From: Ignavibacteria bacterium
GTDB taxonomy: Bacteria > Bacteroidota > Ignavibacteria > Tepidaquicellales > OLB5
NCBI GenBank assembly: GCA_019912545.1
Contig: JAIOIK010000042.1
Coordinates: 1-64,000, forward strand
DNA length: 64,000 bases
Reading direction: 5' to 3'
Part shown: piece after piece, positions 31,145 through 41,743 of the stretch
How positions within the stretch are numbered: position 1 is the first letter of the stretch
Layout of the letters: every line of letters starts with the position of its first letter
Notes under the pieces: model-generated
Databases searched by the model: none
What the model was told of the DNA's origin: nothing
What the model saw: the letters and a program-made list of their open reading frames with translations, nothing else
Made by a program: the position numbers and the translations under genes

Positions 31145-32478
31145 CAGATCGCATCCGATAAACTGGAGAAATTAAAATTACCAACCTTAAGCGGCGGCAC
31201 ATGTATCTGCATCGTTCCGGTTTCAGCACCAGCAGCTTTCTCCGGCTTCCCTGCCTCAATCAGATTCTGAAAAACATTCATCGGGCTTTCATTGAACCTG
31301 AAATTCTTTACAGGTCTTATTATCTTGCCGTCTTTCACTTCAAATACGCCATCCCTTGTTAAACCCGTAAGCAGCATTGATTGCTGGTCAACCGACCTAA
31401 TATAATAAAACCTGGTGACAAGTATCGCATTATCAGTCTCACTTATCATTTGGTCAAGCGATTTCTCAGAACCGCTCATCAGAATATTTGACGGATTAGC
31501 AATAAACGGTTCACCGGTTTTTTCTGCCCAATACCTTGACCTCTCCAGGTTCTTTAATATACCACCCTCAAACCAAACTACTCTGTTCCTTGGCTCACCT
31601 TCTTTGTTAAAGGGAATTGAAGGAGAATTAATATCTGAAGGATAAGAGAAAATTGTAACATTTGGGTTTGCAAGCGATTCACCTATTCTGTTTCCGCCCC
31701 CGGTTTTAGAAAAATAACTTCTTCCTTCATCGGCTTCTCTTGCATTCATGTAATTTATGCAAATTCCAAGCATATCTGCCGCTGCCGCCGGTTCCAGAAT
31801 GACTTTATATCTTCCGGGCTTTATTTCAACAGGCTCTTTCGAAAGTATCGATCTCTTGATAGCTTTATCAGTTAATTCTTTTTGTTTAAGATCATTTATA
31901 TTCACGAAGTTCTTTTCAAACCTCGCTGAGCCTGTTCCGTCATTGGTCCTGATTGTTGCGGAGTAATCCGCAAGCGTGTACTTATTATACGCAAAAAGAC
32001 CAACAGTATTCATAACTGCGTTAAATGTCAATGAATCTTCGAAATAGCCCGCCGTAGTAACATTCTTACTTGTAGATTCATTAATAATATAAGAAAGAAT
32101 TCCAGATCTCTCATCGCTCGAAAGTTTTTCAGTATCTGCGGAATAATTTAGAGCATCCAGATACTCCTGCTTTCCAAGCGGAGTCATGAATTCTTTATTA
32201 TCCGGCGAACGCCTGGCTATTTCTTCTGAACTCCGAACAGCCTGTTTAAGAGAATCTTCATCAAACTTATTGGTTGTTACACTTCCTGATTTCCTGCCAA
32301 TATTGCTGCTTATTGTGAGAGCTAATCCGTCTGAAAATCCGTTTGTGGTGAGGGAATTTCTTGCAAAGCGCAGATTATGGATATTGCTTCCTACAAGCAG
32401 CGCTGTTGCGGAATCTGCCTTAGAGTATCCGAGAATTTTATTCAGCAGGTTTTTGGCTTCATTTTCGTTAAGTATCAA
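31144..32478 (-). CDS. TldD/PmbA family, TldE/PmbA-like subunit
   Basis: 444-aa, lacks HExxxH; 'RNSLTTNGFSDGLALTI', adjacent to the TldD-like gene. Confidence 0.85.
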   Translation of the reverse strand: MILNENEAKNLLNKILGYSKADSATALLVGSNIHNLRFARNSLTTNGFSDGLALTISSNIGRKSGSVTTNKFDEDSLKQAVRSSEEIARRSPDNKEFMTPLGKQEYLDALNYSADTEKLSSDERSGILSYIINESTSKNVTTAGYFEDSLTFNAVMNTVGLFAYNKYTLADYSATIRTNDGTGSARFEKNFVNINDLKQKELTDKAIKRSILSKEPVEIKPGRYKVILEPAAAADMLGICINYMNAREADEGRSYFSKTGGGNRIGESLANPNVTIFSYPSDINSPSIPFNKEGEPRNRVVWFEGGILKNLERSRYWAEKTGEPFIANPSNILMSGSEKSLDQMISETDNAILVTRFYYIRSVDQQSMLLTGLTRDGVFEVKDGKIIRPVKNFRFNESPMNVFQNLIEAGKPEKAAGAETGTMQIHVPPLKVGNFNFSSLSDAI

Positions 32479-32479
32479 T

Positions 32480-34069
32480 TTATTTGCCTGCCTCCTCAGA
32501 TGTATTGAGAATATTTACTTTTCTGAATCTTGCAGGTGAAGCGCCATGGCTAACCGGAGAGAGCTGACCAGGCTCACCTTTGCCGCAGAAGAAAGATCCG
32601 CCCAGCATGTATTCGCTTTTATCGCAAATGGCATCGCATGAATTCCAGAAATCTACCGTGTTGCCCTGGTATGCCACATCTCTCAGCATACCGGTAATCT
32701 TGCCATTCTTTATATCCCAGAACTCCTGCCCTGTAAATTGAAAATTATACCTTTGCATATCAATGCTCCAGCTTCCGCTGCCTTTAATGTAAATGCCGTC
32801 TTCGGTATCTGCAATGAGATCACTCAAAGACAATTTATCCTCGCCCGGCATTAAAGATACATTAGGCATTCTTTGAATAGGAAAATGCGCCCAGCTATCG
32901 GAATACGCACAGCCGTTGGATGAAGATTCACCGATGAACCTTGCAATTTCCCGGGTTGTCTGGTATCCTGTAAACCTGCCTTCTTTTATTAAGTCCCACT
33001 CGGTTGTTTTAACTCCGTCATCATCATATCCTCTTGTGGCAAGTCCGTCTTTTTGTGTCCTGTCACCCTTCATATTGATATGCCTGCTGCCGTACTGCAG
33101 TTTCCCAAGCTTATCGGTTGTCATAAAGCTGGTTCCGGCGTAATTTGCTTCATATCCCAGCGCTCTATCAAGCTCAGTTGGATGCCCGCAGGATTCGTGT
33201 ATAGTAAGCCAAAGATGTGTCGGGTGAAGAATAATATCACGTTTACCGGGAACAACGGTCGGCGCTTTCAATTTCATTTTTGTATGCTCAACTGCTTCTT
33301 CAACATCGCTCATAAAATCATATTCTTCAACATAATCATATCCTTTACCGATCGGCACTGAAAAACTATCCCTTGATTCAAATATACCGGTAACTTTATC
33401 AACAACGGTTACTTCAAATTGCGGCCATATCCTGTGAAGATCCTGTTTTATATATGATCCTTCTGAGGAAGCAAAATATTTCCATTCGTTCACACTCCAT
33501 ATAAATGAAGCACAGAAGTCCGCACCAATTGATCTTGCCTTTTCGTTTATTTTGAACAACAAATTAACTTTGTCATCAATCGAAACATCGAATGAATTTT
33601 TCTTTATAGGGGTTTGCCATGTATCATTGTAAACGGGGTTCGGCGCTAACTGAACCTTATTCAACTGAATTTTGCTGTTTGCTTCTGCAATTTGGCAGGC
33701 AAGCTCAATAGCTTTGATAACTTCAGTTTCTGTAAAAGTACTGCTTGATGAAAATCCCCATGTACCGTTTTTAAGAACTCTTACGTTGAATCCAAAATTC
33801 TCGGTCTCTCTGATAGACTGAATTATCTGCTCTCTTGTATTAATGTTTTCAGAGCGGAAATTACTAAGGCAAAAATCAGCGTATTCAGCGCCAAGTTGTT
33901 TGGCCCGGAACATGGCTGAGTCTGCAATTTTTTTTATGTAATTATCATCTAAGGAATTGCGGAGGGTTGCTGCATCATTTGATCTCAATATATCGCTCCC
34001 TATAGAATTGGCAAAAACGGCTCCCGGCAAGGCAAGTGAGCAGGATTTAATAAAGTTTCTGCGCCTCAT
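32480..34069 (-). CDS. TldD-like metalloprotease with Tat-like N-terminal signal
   Basis: 'MRRRNFIKSCSLALPGAVFANS'; 'THLWLTIHESCGHPTELDRALGYEANYAGTSF' HExxxH. Confidence 0.88.
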   Translation of the reverse strand: MRRRNFIKSCSLALPGAVFANSIGSDILRSNDAATLRNSLDDNYIKKIADSAMFRAKQLGAEYADFCLSNFRSENINTREQIIQSIRETENFGFNVRVLKNGTWGFSSSSTFTETEVIKAIELACQIAEANSKIQLNKVQLAPNPVYNDTWQTPIKKNSFDVSIDDKVNLLFKINEKARSIGADFCASFIWSVNEWKYFASSEGSYIKQDLHRIWPQFEVTVVDKVTGIFESRDSFSVPIGKGYDYVEEYDFMSDVEEAVEHTKMKLKAPTVVPGKRDIILHPTHLWLTIHESCGHPTELDRALGYEANYAGTSFMTTDKLGKLQYGSRHINMKGDRTQKDGLATRGYDDDGVKTTEWDLIKEGRFTGYQTTREIARFIGESSSNGCAYSDSWAHFPIQRMPNVSLMPGEDKLSLSDLIADTEDGIYIKGSGSWSIDMQRYNFQFTGQEFWDIKNGKITGMLRDVAYQGNTVDFWNSCDAICDKSEYMLGGSFFCGKGEPGQLSPVSHGASPARFRKVNILNTSEEAGK

Positions 34070-34088
34070 TATTTATGATTAAACTGTT

Positions 34089-36410
34089 TTAAGCAGTCTC
34101 TACTGCATCTTTTGAATCTATTTCCACTTTATGCTTGCATTCAGGGCATTCAAGATATTCTCCCTTTTTCTTTGAATATTTCTCAAGCATGTAAGTACTT
34201 CCGCACATTTCGCATTTTGTTTCCCGCGGCTTGCTGTTTGATATAAAATCACAGTCAGGGTAACGGGTACAGCCATAAAATGTCTTTTTGGATTTTAATG
34301 CTTTCCTTCCGAGAATTTCACCCTCTTTACACTTAGGGCATTTTATACCAAGAGTTATCGGCTGGATATTTTTGCAATCCGGATAAGTTGAGCATCCCAG
34401 GAATTTCCCATACTTGCTTGATTTAACCACCATCGGGTTACCGCACAGAATACAGATTTTTCCTTCGGCAAGCTCCTGGTGTTCTTCCTGTTCACCCGGT
34501 AACGGCTTGGCATTCTTGCACTTCGGATATTTGCTGCAGGAGAGGAATCTTCCGTTCCTTCCCCATTTGATAAGCATTTCTCCGCCACATTTATCACATA
34601 TGATATCTGTTTTCTCTATCAGCGATTCCTTGATTTCTTTTGTTTTCTTATTAAGGAATTCAAGATCAAGATTAAACGGTAGATAAAAATCATCCAGAAC
34701 TTTCTTGTAAGTCAGATCACCCTCAGCAATTTTATCAAGTTCTTCTTCCATTTGCGCAGTGAATTTGACACTTATAACATCACTAAAATGCGTCGCAAGA
34801 AGCCTGTCAACAGTCTGGCCAAGCTCGGTTGCATAAAGCTTTCTATCGGTCAAGTCGCAGTATGTCCTGTTTATAATAGTAGAAACTATAAATGCATATG
34901 TTGAAGGACGGCCAATACCCAGATTATCCAACTGCTTTATCAGGCTGCTTTCTGTGTACCTGGGAGGCGGATTTGTAAAATGCTGCTTCTTAAAAAGTTC
35001 TTCAAGATCAAGTATATCGCCAATCTCAATTTCTGCCGGGATAGAAAATTCATCTTCTGTATCTTCCTTCTCTTCTTCAAATACATCATCGTAAAGCGCC
35101 AGGAATCCTTTAAATTTTATCGTTGAATCTGTAGTCCTGAACTGGTAGAAATTTGGTGTTTTGCTGCTGCCGTTAGTAGATTCATTAAATGTATCTATCA
35201 GGAGTGTGATCTGGTCTGATACTGAATTCTGCATCTGACATGCAACAAATCTTTTCCAGATAAGATCATAAAGTTTGTACTGATCTAAAGTAAGGTCATT
35301 TTTAAGGCTTTCGGGTGTGCGCCAAACTGAAGTTGGCCTAATGGCTTCATGTGCATCCTGTGTATTTTCTTTTTTCTTTGAATAAACTTTTGGTGAAGCA
35401 GGTAAAGACGCTTTGCCAAACTTTTCGAGTATATATCCCCTTGCTTCACTAACGGCATCTTCGCTCAGTCTAGTTGAGTCAGTCCTCATATATGTTATCA
35501 GGCCTGTTAATCCTTCGTCACCGATATTAATACCCTCATACAGTTTCTGTGCCTGCATCATGGTCTTTTTAGGCGCAAAACGCAGCCTGACGGAAGCATC
35601 CTGCTGAAGTGATGATGTTGTAAAAGGCGGGTAAGGATTGCGCTTAACCTCTTTTTTGATAATATCCGAAACCTTGTAAAGTTTGGATCCAAGATCGCTG
35701 ATTATTTCATCTGTTTCAGATTCGTTCTTGATCCTTGGGTCTTCGCCATTGAACTTAAACGCAGTATCATTTCTCACTATAAGCTTCGATTCAAATACTT
35801 TGTTCTTATCTCTATCTTTGAAATTCGCAAGAACACTCCAGTATTCCGTCGGTACAAATTTCTTTATTTCAGCTTCTCTTTCACAGATAAGCCTTAAGGC
35901 AACTGACTGAACTCTTCCGGCAGATAGTCCATAATAGATTACTTTCCATAAAAACGGGCTTACTTTATAACCCATGATCCTATCAAGTGCACGTCTTGCC
36001 TGCTGTGAGCTGACAAGTTTTTCATCTATTTGCAGAGGATTATTAATGCCTTCTTCAACACCTTTTTTCGTGATCTCGTTGAAAAGAACCCTGTATATGG
36101 GCTTCTTCTTGCTCTTAACTTCCTGAGCGATATCGTACGCTATCGCTTCACCTTCGCGGTCAGGATCTGTTGCTATGTATATATTTTCTGCGCTTTTTGA
36201 AAGTTCTTTAAGCTCTTCAATTATCTTTTCTTTTCCGGGAATAGTTTCATAGGTAAGCTCATAGTTGTTTTCAAAATCTACGCTGATTTTACTTTTCGGC
36301 AGGTTCTTAATATGCCCTACCGAAGCAATTACTTTGTAATTCTTCCCAAGATATTTATTTATTGTCTTTGCCTTCGAAGGAGATTCAACTATTACGAGTG
36401 ATTTAGCCAT
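34089..36410 (-). CDS. topA: DNA topoisomerase I
   Basis: 'SLVIVESPSKAKTINKYLGKNYKVIASVGHIKNLPKSK', 'ITYMRTDSTRLSEDAV', C-terminal Cys4 zinc fingers. Confidence 0.97.
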   Translation of the reverse strand: MAKSLVIVESPSKAKTINKYLGKNYKVIASVGHIKNLPKSKISVDFENNYELTYETIPGKEKIIEELKELSKSAENIYIATDPDREGEAIAYDIAQEVKSKKKPIYRVLFNEITKKGVEEGINNPLQIDEKLVSSQQARRALDRIMGYKVSPFLWKVIYYGLSAGRVQSVALRLICEREAEIKKFVPTEYWSVLANFKDRDKNKVFESKLIVRNDTAFKFNGEDPRIKNESETDEIISDLGSKLYKVSDIIKKEVKRNPYPPFTTSSLQQDASVRLRFAPKKTMMQAQKLYEGINIGDEGLTGLITYMRTDSTRLSEDAVSEARGYILEKFGKASLPASPKVYSKKKENTQDAHEAIRPTSVWRTPESLKNDLTLDQYKLYDLIWKRFVACQMQNSVSDQITLLIDTFNESTNGSSKTPNFYQFRTTDSTIKFKGFLALYDDVFEEEKEDTEDEFSIPAEIEIGDILDLEELFKKQHFTNPPPRYTESSLIKQLDNLGIGRPSTYAFIVSTIINRTYCDLTDRKLYATELGQTVDRLLATHFSDVISVKFTAQMEEELDKIAEGDLTYKKVLDDFYLPFNLDLEFLNKKTKEIKESLIEKTDIICDKCGGEMLIKWGRNGRFLSCSKYPKCKNAKPLPGEQEEHQELAEGKICILCGNPMVVKSSKYGKFLGCSTYPDCKNIQPITLGIKCPKCKEGEILGRKALKSKKTFYGCTRYPDCDFISNSKPRETKCEMCGSTYMLEKYSKKKGEYLECPECKHKVEIDSKDAVETA

Positions 36411-36468
36411 TTAGAATATTATGTTCAGTAATAAATCTGTTATTAATGTATTGTGTCAATGAGTTGCA

Positions 36469-36927
36469 TCAATGAATTGTATCTTTGGTATTTATCATCA
36501 TTCTGCTGTTTGTATCGGTCATGTCTTCAATATCCAGCAGGTAAGTTGCAATGATCATCTTCATGTCTTCTTTATCTACCCTGTTGTAGCTTGAGACCAT
36601 TATCTTATCTATAATAAGATCAATATCCATATTATTGATAAGCCCAAGCTCTTTGATCTGTATCAAATAACCATATGATTCCGGTGAAATAACGCTCTGC
36701 TCTGCATCATGAAGGAAACGCTGTGAACGCGTATCAGACTTTTTATCTATGAATATCTTTTCACCAGCGTAGATCTTTGAATATACCCAGCTAAAAGCTG
36801 TATTGATCTCGTTAGCTGTATATCCAAGATTTTCAAGCTTATTCATATCAACATCTGTAAGCTGCTTGTTATTTTTGAGCTCGCTTAAGAGGTAAACTAT
36901 TATTTCAATTATCTTTTCGTATAACAT
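36469..36927 (-). CDS. smg: Smg/DUF494 family protein
   Basis: 'MLYEKIIEIIVYLLSELKNN...LENLGYTANEINTAFSW'; next to topA. Confidence 0.8.
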   Translation of the reverse strand: MLYEKIIEIIVYLLSELKNNKQLTDVDMNKLENLGYTANEINTAFSWVYSKIYAGEKIFIDKKSDTRSQRFLHDAEQSVISPESYGYLIQIKELGLINNMDIDLIIDKIMVSSYNRVDKEDMKMIIATYLLDIEDMTDTNSRMMINTKDTIH

Positions 36928-36933
36928 GAGTTT

Positions 36934-37398
36934 TTAATTGCTTAGATAAAAATCTTCCTTTTGCCTGATTATTTCCTTTTGCTTAACTGTCCTATCATCA
37001 TAGCCTGCCAGATGAAGGCATCCATGTATAATAACCCTTTTGAGTTCCATTTTGTATCCCGATCTGTAAACAGTTCCGTTTTTCTTAACAGTATTTAAGG
37101 AAATAAAGATCTCGCCCTCAATTTCTTTCTTATTATCATTGTAGGGGAACGTAATGATATCAGTATTATAATCGTGACCCAGGAATTTAGTGTTTATGCG
37201 CTTTATATCCCTGTCATTACCAAAATTTAACACAATTTCACTAAACCGGCAATCCTCGCCATCCATTACTTTTGATACTAATCCCCGTACATTATCATGT
37301 GTTATAGGTAATCTGAACTCTGGGTGTATATTATTTATCAATATGCATTTTTTAGTGTAGAAATGGGGTTTCTTATCTCTTCTTAACAATAAAACCAA
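36934..37398 (-). CDS. ybeY: Endoribonuclease YbeY
   Basis: 'LGHDYNTDIITFPY', 'RVIIHGCLHLAGYDD' HGxLHLxGYDH-like motif. Confidence 0.88.
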   Translation of the reverse strand: MVLLLRRDKKPHFYTKKCILINNIHPEFRLPITHDNVRGLVSKVMDGEDCRFSEIVLNFGNDRDIKRINTKFLGHDYNTDIITFPYNDNKKEIEGEIFISLNTVKKNGTVYRSGYKMELKRVIIHGCLHLAGYDDRTVKQKEIIRQKEDFYLSN

Positions 37399-37484
37399 TA
37401 CCTAAATTCATTAAAATTAAAGTGTAACATTAACAAATTATCAAAACTTCTTATTTTACGACACTTAAAATATACAGAAATTTA

Positions 37485-38063
37485 TTATTTGTCAAGAGGC
37501 AAAAAATCTTGAAATCCGGCTCCTTTGTTGAATTCCTTATACTGCTGGCAATAAAACATGTAATTCTTGGCATTTTGCTTTATTTTTTCAATCTCCTCTG
37601 GTTTCAGGTCTCTTATGATCTTAGCCGGAACGCCTGCAACCATGGTTCCTTCAGGTACTACAAACTTCTCTTTTACCACAGATCCCGCTGCAACAAGCGA
37701 AAATGAGTTTATATGACAATCATCAAGAAGCTTTGCCCCAATACCAATCAGCACAAAATCATCTATTCTGCATCCGTGAATTACGGCGCTGTGACCAATG
37801 GATATATCATTGCCAATAGATGTCGGAAACTTCTTATATGTAACATGCACCATCGTCAAATCCTGGATATTCGTTCTTTCTCCGATACGGATATAATTTA
37901 CATCTCCCCTAACGACAGTATTAAACCATATACTTGAATCCTTACCAATTTCAACATCGCCTATGATATGTGCGCCCTCAGCAATCAAAACTGATTCATG
38001 GATCTTCGGATATTTATTCTGATACGGAAAAATCATATTCAAATAGGAATTAACAATGAGCAA
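37485..38063 (-). CDS. Gamma-class carbonic anhydrase-like hexapeptide protein
   Basis: 'SIWFNTVVRGDVNYIRIGERTNIQDLTMVHVT', 'IGHSAVIHGCRIDDFVLIGIGAKLLD'. Confidence 0.9.
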   Translation of the reverse strand: MLIVNSYLNMIFPYQNKYPKIHESVLIAEGAHIIGDVEIGKDSSIWFNTVVRGDVNYIRIGERTNIQDLTMVHVTYKKFPTSIGNDISIGHSAVIHGCRIDDFVLIGIGAKLLDDCHINSFSLVAAGSVVKEKFVVPEGTMVAGVPAKIIRDLKPEEIEKIKQNAKNYMFYCQQYKEFNKGAGFQDFLPLDK

Positions 38064-38151
38064 TTAACAATTAATAATAAAAATCAAAATTGATTTCTAC
38101 TCGGTCAAATGTATTACAAATTCTCAACCAAGGAACTTAAAATTTCAATAC

Positions 38152-38937
38152 TCAATACTTTGGAGGTGTCCAGCCGGAACGCTTCCATGATTTCAACTCA
38201 AGCGAAATGTTACCAATCTCAACTTCAAGCTTCGCTTTTAGCGGAATCGATGCCGCATCATTGGAAAACCAGCCTGAAAAATTACCCGTCAACCCGAATA
38301 CAGCTTTGAAATACAAAAACCCGTCAAGGAATACAGAAGAAATATCATAATCCACATCTGATATTTCAACATCCGTATTTTTTGAAACATAATTGATCTT
38401 CATTAGCGCCGTATCAGTATGCATTAAAACAGGTACATATTCCGTTTTATCTTTTCGGGCATTCAGCCGGGCATAATAAAATATCGATAGCCCGTCCTGG
38501 AATACAGTTGATGTACTGATCTTTTTATCCATCTCGATATTTTTATCGAATCCGGACTTTTTTACTGTTATAAAATTAGAGTCATAATTGAAATCACACA
38601 CAAGCTCACTCCGTTTATCATCTTTGTATTCATATGCGGTAAACTTATGTGGCTTTAGAATTCCACCCTTGAGTTCAATTATGCTGATAAAATCATAATC
38701 TACATTTATGAATGGCAGCGAGTTATTTGATTTAAGCTTCGCAGTAGTTGTGAACAATCCCGGTTTACCTGCAATTGCAATAGTATTGAACTTTGCCCAG
38801 CCTATATTAATGAACGAGTAATTTACTTCGTAATAAAGTTCTTCTCCGCTATAGAGTACTTCTGATTGTGAAAAAGTCCTGCTGTTAACAAGTAACAGCA
38901 AGACCATTAAAAATCGGTGATATTTCAGAAGGTTCAT
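38152..38937 (-). CDS. DUF3108 domain-containing protein
   Basis: 'EELYYEVNYSFINIGWAKF', 'STVFQDGLSIFYYARLN'. Confidence 0.75.
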   Translation of the reverse strand: MNLLKYHRFLMVLLLLVNSRTFSQSEVLYSGEELYYEVNYSFINIGWAKFNTIAIAGKPGLFTTTAKLKSNNSLPFINVDYDFISIIELKGGILKPHKFTAYEYKDDKRSELVCDFNYDSNFITVKKSGFDKNIEMDKKISTSTVFQDGLSIFYYARLNARKDKTEYVPVLMHTDTALMKINYVSKNTDVEISDVDYDISSVFLDGFLYFKAVFGLTGNFSGWFSNDAASIPLKAKLEVEIGNISLELKSWKRSGWTPPKY

Positions 38938-40526
38938 CTGAGTTGAGCAAGCTTCTCCGCTTCAGGGAAAAGCTGCAGTGCTTTTTCCATTTGTCTATCT
39001 GTTGCAAGGAAAACTGCCATAGAGCCGTTATTGCCCCAAAGGTCTCTTGCTATAATTGATTTAATACTCATTGAGATAAAATCAGCATCCCTGTTCCACT
39101 CGTCTTCGTTGAACTGAACATTCTTTGATGCTGCCAGACTCTTAAAATCCTCCAGCATTGCAGGAGATACCTGGAAATTATCTCTGAATTTTATGTAATC
39201 AGAATATGTTGATTTAATATTTTCTCTGTTATTATCAAAATATGAATTTGCATATTCAAGGAACAGGTTCAGTCTTCTTAGCTGAACGGAGTAATTTGTC
39301 AATGTATCAAGCTTAACAATAAAATCTGGTGTTACGCCGCCGCCGCCATATACTGTTCTGCCGCCCATGGTCTTGAACTCAGGCCTTGATGTATCTTTAG
39401 TATCGTTGTTGTGATAAAGATTATCGCCTTCATCCTGGTTTAAGAGCATTTTCTTGTATTCGCCGCCCTCATATGGCTTCTGGATCAGCCTGCCTGATGG
39501 TGTATAGTATCTTGATGTAGTTACTCTCATTGCAGAACCGTCTGAAAGGTCATATTGCCTCTGAACAAGTCCTTTGCCGAATGTATTTTCGCCAACAATG
39601 ATTCCTCTATCCCAATCCTGAATAGCCCCTGAAACGATCTCGCTTGCTGATGCCGAACCGTCATTTACCAGCACTACAAGCGGAATATTTATATATTCAC
39701 CGCCTTCGGAAATGTACTCATCGTTATATGCAGGAATCCTGCTTTTTGTATAAACAATTTTCTTGCCTCTTTCAATAAACATGCTTGCCATTTTGAAAGC
39801 CTGGTCAAGGTAGCCGCCCGGGTTATTCCTCAGATCAAGCACCAGCTTCTTCATGCCGTTTTTCTTCATTTCGGCAAGCGCTTTTGAAAATTCATCATAG
39901 GTTGTTGCAGAAAACCTTGTAACTCTTGCATAGCCAACTTCGTTATTGATCATAAACGAAGCATCCACACTGTAAAGCGGAATTTTATCGCGTGTAATTT
40001 CAAAATCTATGAGGTTCGTGCTGTTGCCTCTTGCTATTGATACTGTAACTTTTGTTCCTTTTGCGCCTCTTAACTTTTTGGGCACTTCTTCTCTTGTCAT
40101 TCCAATAGAGCTCACGCCGTCTATTTTAACTATCTTATCACCAGCCTGGATACCAAGAGCCTCAGAGGGTCCGCCTGAGATCGGAGTGATAATCGTAATA
40201 GTATCATTCACTATATCAAACTCAACACCAATGCCTTCAAAACTGCCTGAAAAATCTTCATTAATTCGTTTTAGCTGTTCCTGTGTTATATATGTTGAGT
40301 GCGGATCAAGCTCTCCGAGCATGCCTCTTATGGCAGCTTCGGTCAGTTTATCAGCGCTAACGTCATCTACATAGTTCTTTTGCACCAGTGTAAGAGCTTC
40401 ATTGAATTTCTTGACATTATCAAATACATCGTCCCCCGAGGCGGCAGTATTCACTTTCATCCCCACCAAAACACCGATGGAAATCAACATTAAGAAAATC
40501 GGGATCAGATATTTACGTTTTTGCAT
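38934..40526 (-). CDS. ctpA-like: S41 carboxy-terminal processing peptidase
   Basis: PDZ plus 'LDLRNNPGGYLDQAFKMASMFI', 'VLVNDGSASASEIVSGAIQDWDRGIIVGENTFGKGLVQ'. Confidence 0.93.
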   Translation of the reverse strand: MQKRKYLIPIFLMLISIGVLVGMKVNTAASGDDVFDNVKKFNEALTLVQKNYVDDVSADKLTEAAIRGMLGELDPHSTYITQEQLKRINEDFSGSFEGIGVEFDIVNDTITIITPISGGPSEALGIQAGDKIVKIDGVSSIGMTREEVPKKLRGAKGTKVTVSIARGNSTNLIDFEITRDKIPLYSVDASFMINNEVGYARVTRFSATTYDEFSKALAEMKKNGMKKLVLDLRNNPGGYLDQAFKMASMFIERGKKIVYTKSRIPAYNDEYISEGGEYINIPLVVLVNDGSASASEIVSGAIQDWDRGIIVGENTFGKGLVQRQYDLSDGSAMRVTTSRYYTPSGRLIQKPYEGGEYKKMLLNQDEGDNLYHNNDTKDTSRPEFKTMGGRTVYGGGGVTPDFIVKLDTLTNYSVQLRRLNLFLEYANSYFDNNRENIKSTYSDYIKFRDNFQVSPAMLEDFKSLAASKNVQFNEDEWNRDADFISMSIKSIIARDLWGNNGSMAVFLATDRQMEKALQLFPEAEKLAQLR

Positions 40527-40678
40527 TATTTATTGGTTATTTGCAGAATAAATTTGATTTTTCTATACTTATATACACAAATATAGCTAAATAAGTTTCA
40601 TAATGAAAGATTTTGGTGAAAAACTATATATTGTGACATTTCAAAAGTTTCTGCGTCTTGGCACAACTTTTCAACAAC

Positions 40679-41176
40679 TTAGTTCAACATTAATATTGAA
40701 ATATTAAGATAAGCAGCAAAGCTCACCCAAATAATGTAAGGAACCAACAAGATTGAAGCCATTTTTGACACTTTGGAGAATCTTATTATAGAAATCAATA
40801 TAAATATCCACAAAAGCAAGATTACAATAACTGATATCAAGACCTGATGCAATCCAAAAAAGATTATAGACCATAACGCATTTAGAATCAGTTGAACGAA
40901 AAATACTGCAATGGCTCCATTTGCTTTTTTACTGGCTGATTTCTTATTCCAAACTAAAAACAGTGAAATTCCCATAAGTGTGTATAAAGTGATCCACACC
41001 GGTGCAAAAATCCACCCCGGTGGATTCAGTGCCGGCTTTTCTAAAGCTGCATACCACATTGAGATTGATTCAATAGTGAAAAATGAACCAATGATACCTG
41101 CAAGCTGGCAAATAAGAATACATATAATTAACTTCAGAAAATTTTTCATAGATACAGCTGGTTTCATCTTACTCAT
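40679..41176 (-). CDS. tspO: TspO/MBR family protein
   Basis: 'WYAALEKPALNPPGWIFAPVWITLYTLMGISLFLVW'. Confidence 0.92.
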   Translation of the reverse strand: MSKMKPAVSMKNFLKLIICILICQLAGIIGSFFTIESISMWYAALEKPALNPPGWIFAPVWITLYTLMGISLFLVWNKKSASKKANGAIAVFFVQLILNALWSIIFFGLHQVLISVIVILLLWIFILISIIRFSKVSKMASILLVPYIIWVSFAAYLNISILMLN

Positions 41177-41708
41177 TGATATTTTTAGGTATTCTCTTCT
41201 TAATCAAATTTATCTGCCCCCTGTGGTTAATTTCATCCTCAAAAACATGAAACCATATGAAAAAATTGTTGGCAGGTTTACCATTCCAGAAAGGCATTTC
41301 TTCATAAAGCCAATCGTCATCCACCGATTTAAGCATCTCCAGAACTTTATTTCTTTCATTCATCAATGCTTCAAGATAATAATCTATACTGTTTTCTTTA
41401 ATATGTTCCCTTGCAGGCTCGCCTAAATACGAGGCATGCGCCCACTCTTTATCTTCTTCCGTTGTTAATTCTCTTTTTTGTAAGCTAAATATACGGTAAA
41501 AGAAATCAGTTGACGCAATATGCATCAGCAGAGCGCCTATTGAGTTGGCTTTTTCATCAAGAAGGTAATCTAATTGTGAGAGTGTTAAGTTTTGAACTGA
41601 TTCAATTGTAACACTTCTTGCGTAATTCATCATTGAAACTAACTTGCTTATTTCGGGAGTGTATCCTTCTATATCAGTTATGAGGTAGTTGTTATTGCTG
41701 TTTGGCAT
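41169..41708 (-). CDS. DinB family (DUF664-like) protein
   Basis: 'IGALLMHIASTDFFYRI', 'FIWFHVFEDEINHRGQINLIKKRI'. Confidence 0.85.
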   Translation of the reverse strand: MPNSNNNYLITDIEGYTPEISKLVSMMNYARSVTIESVQNLTLSQLDYLLDEKANSIGALLMHIASTDFFYRIFSLQKRELTTEEDKEWAHASYLGEPAREHIKENSIDYYLEALMNERNKVLEMLKSVDDDWLYEEMPFWNGKPANNFFIWFHVFEDEINHRGQINLIKKRIPKNINE

Positions 41709-41743
41709 TCAATTCGTAATTGATAATTCCTAAATCTTAATTG

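Noticed and set aside
40911-41426. 171-aa plus-strand ORF across tspO and the DinB gene
   Set aside because: Antisense to two well-supported overlapping genes.
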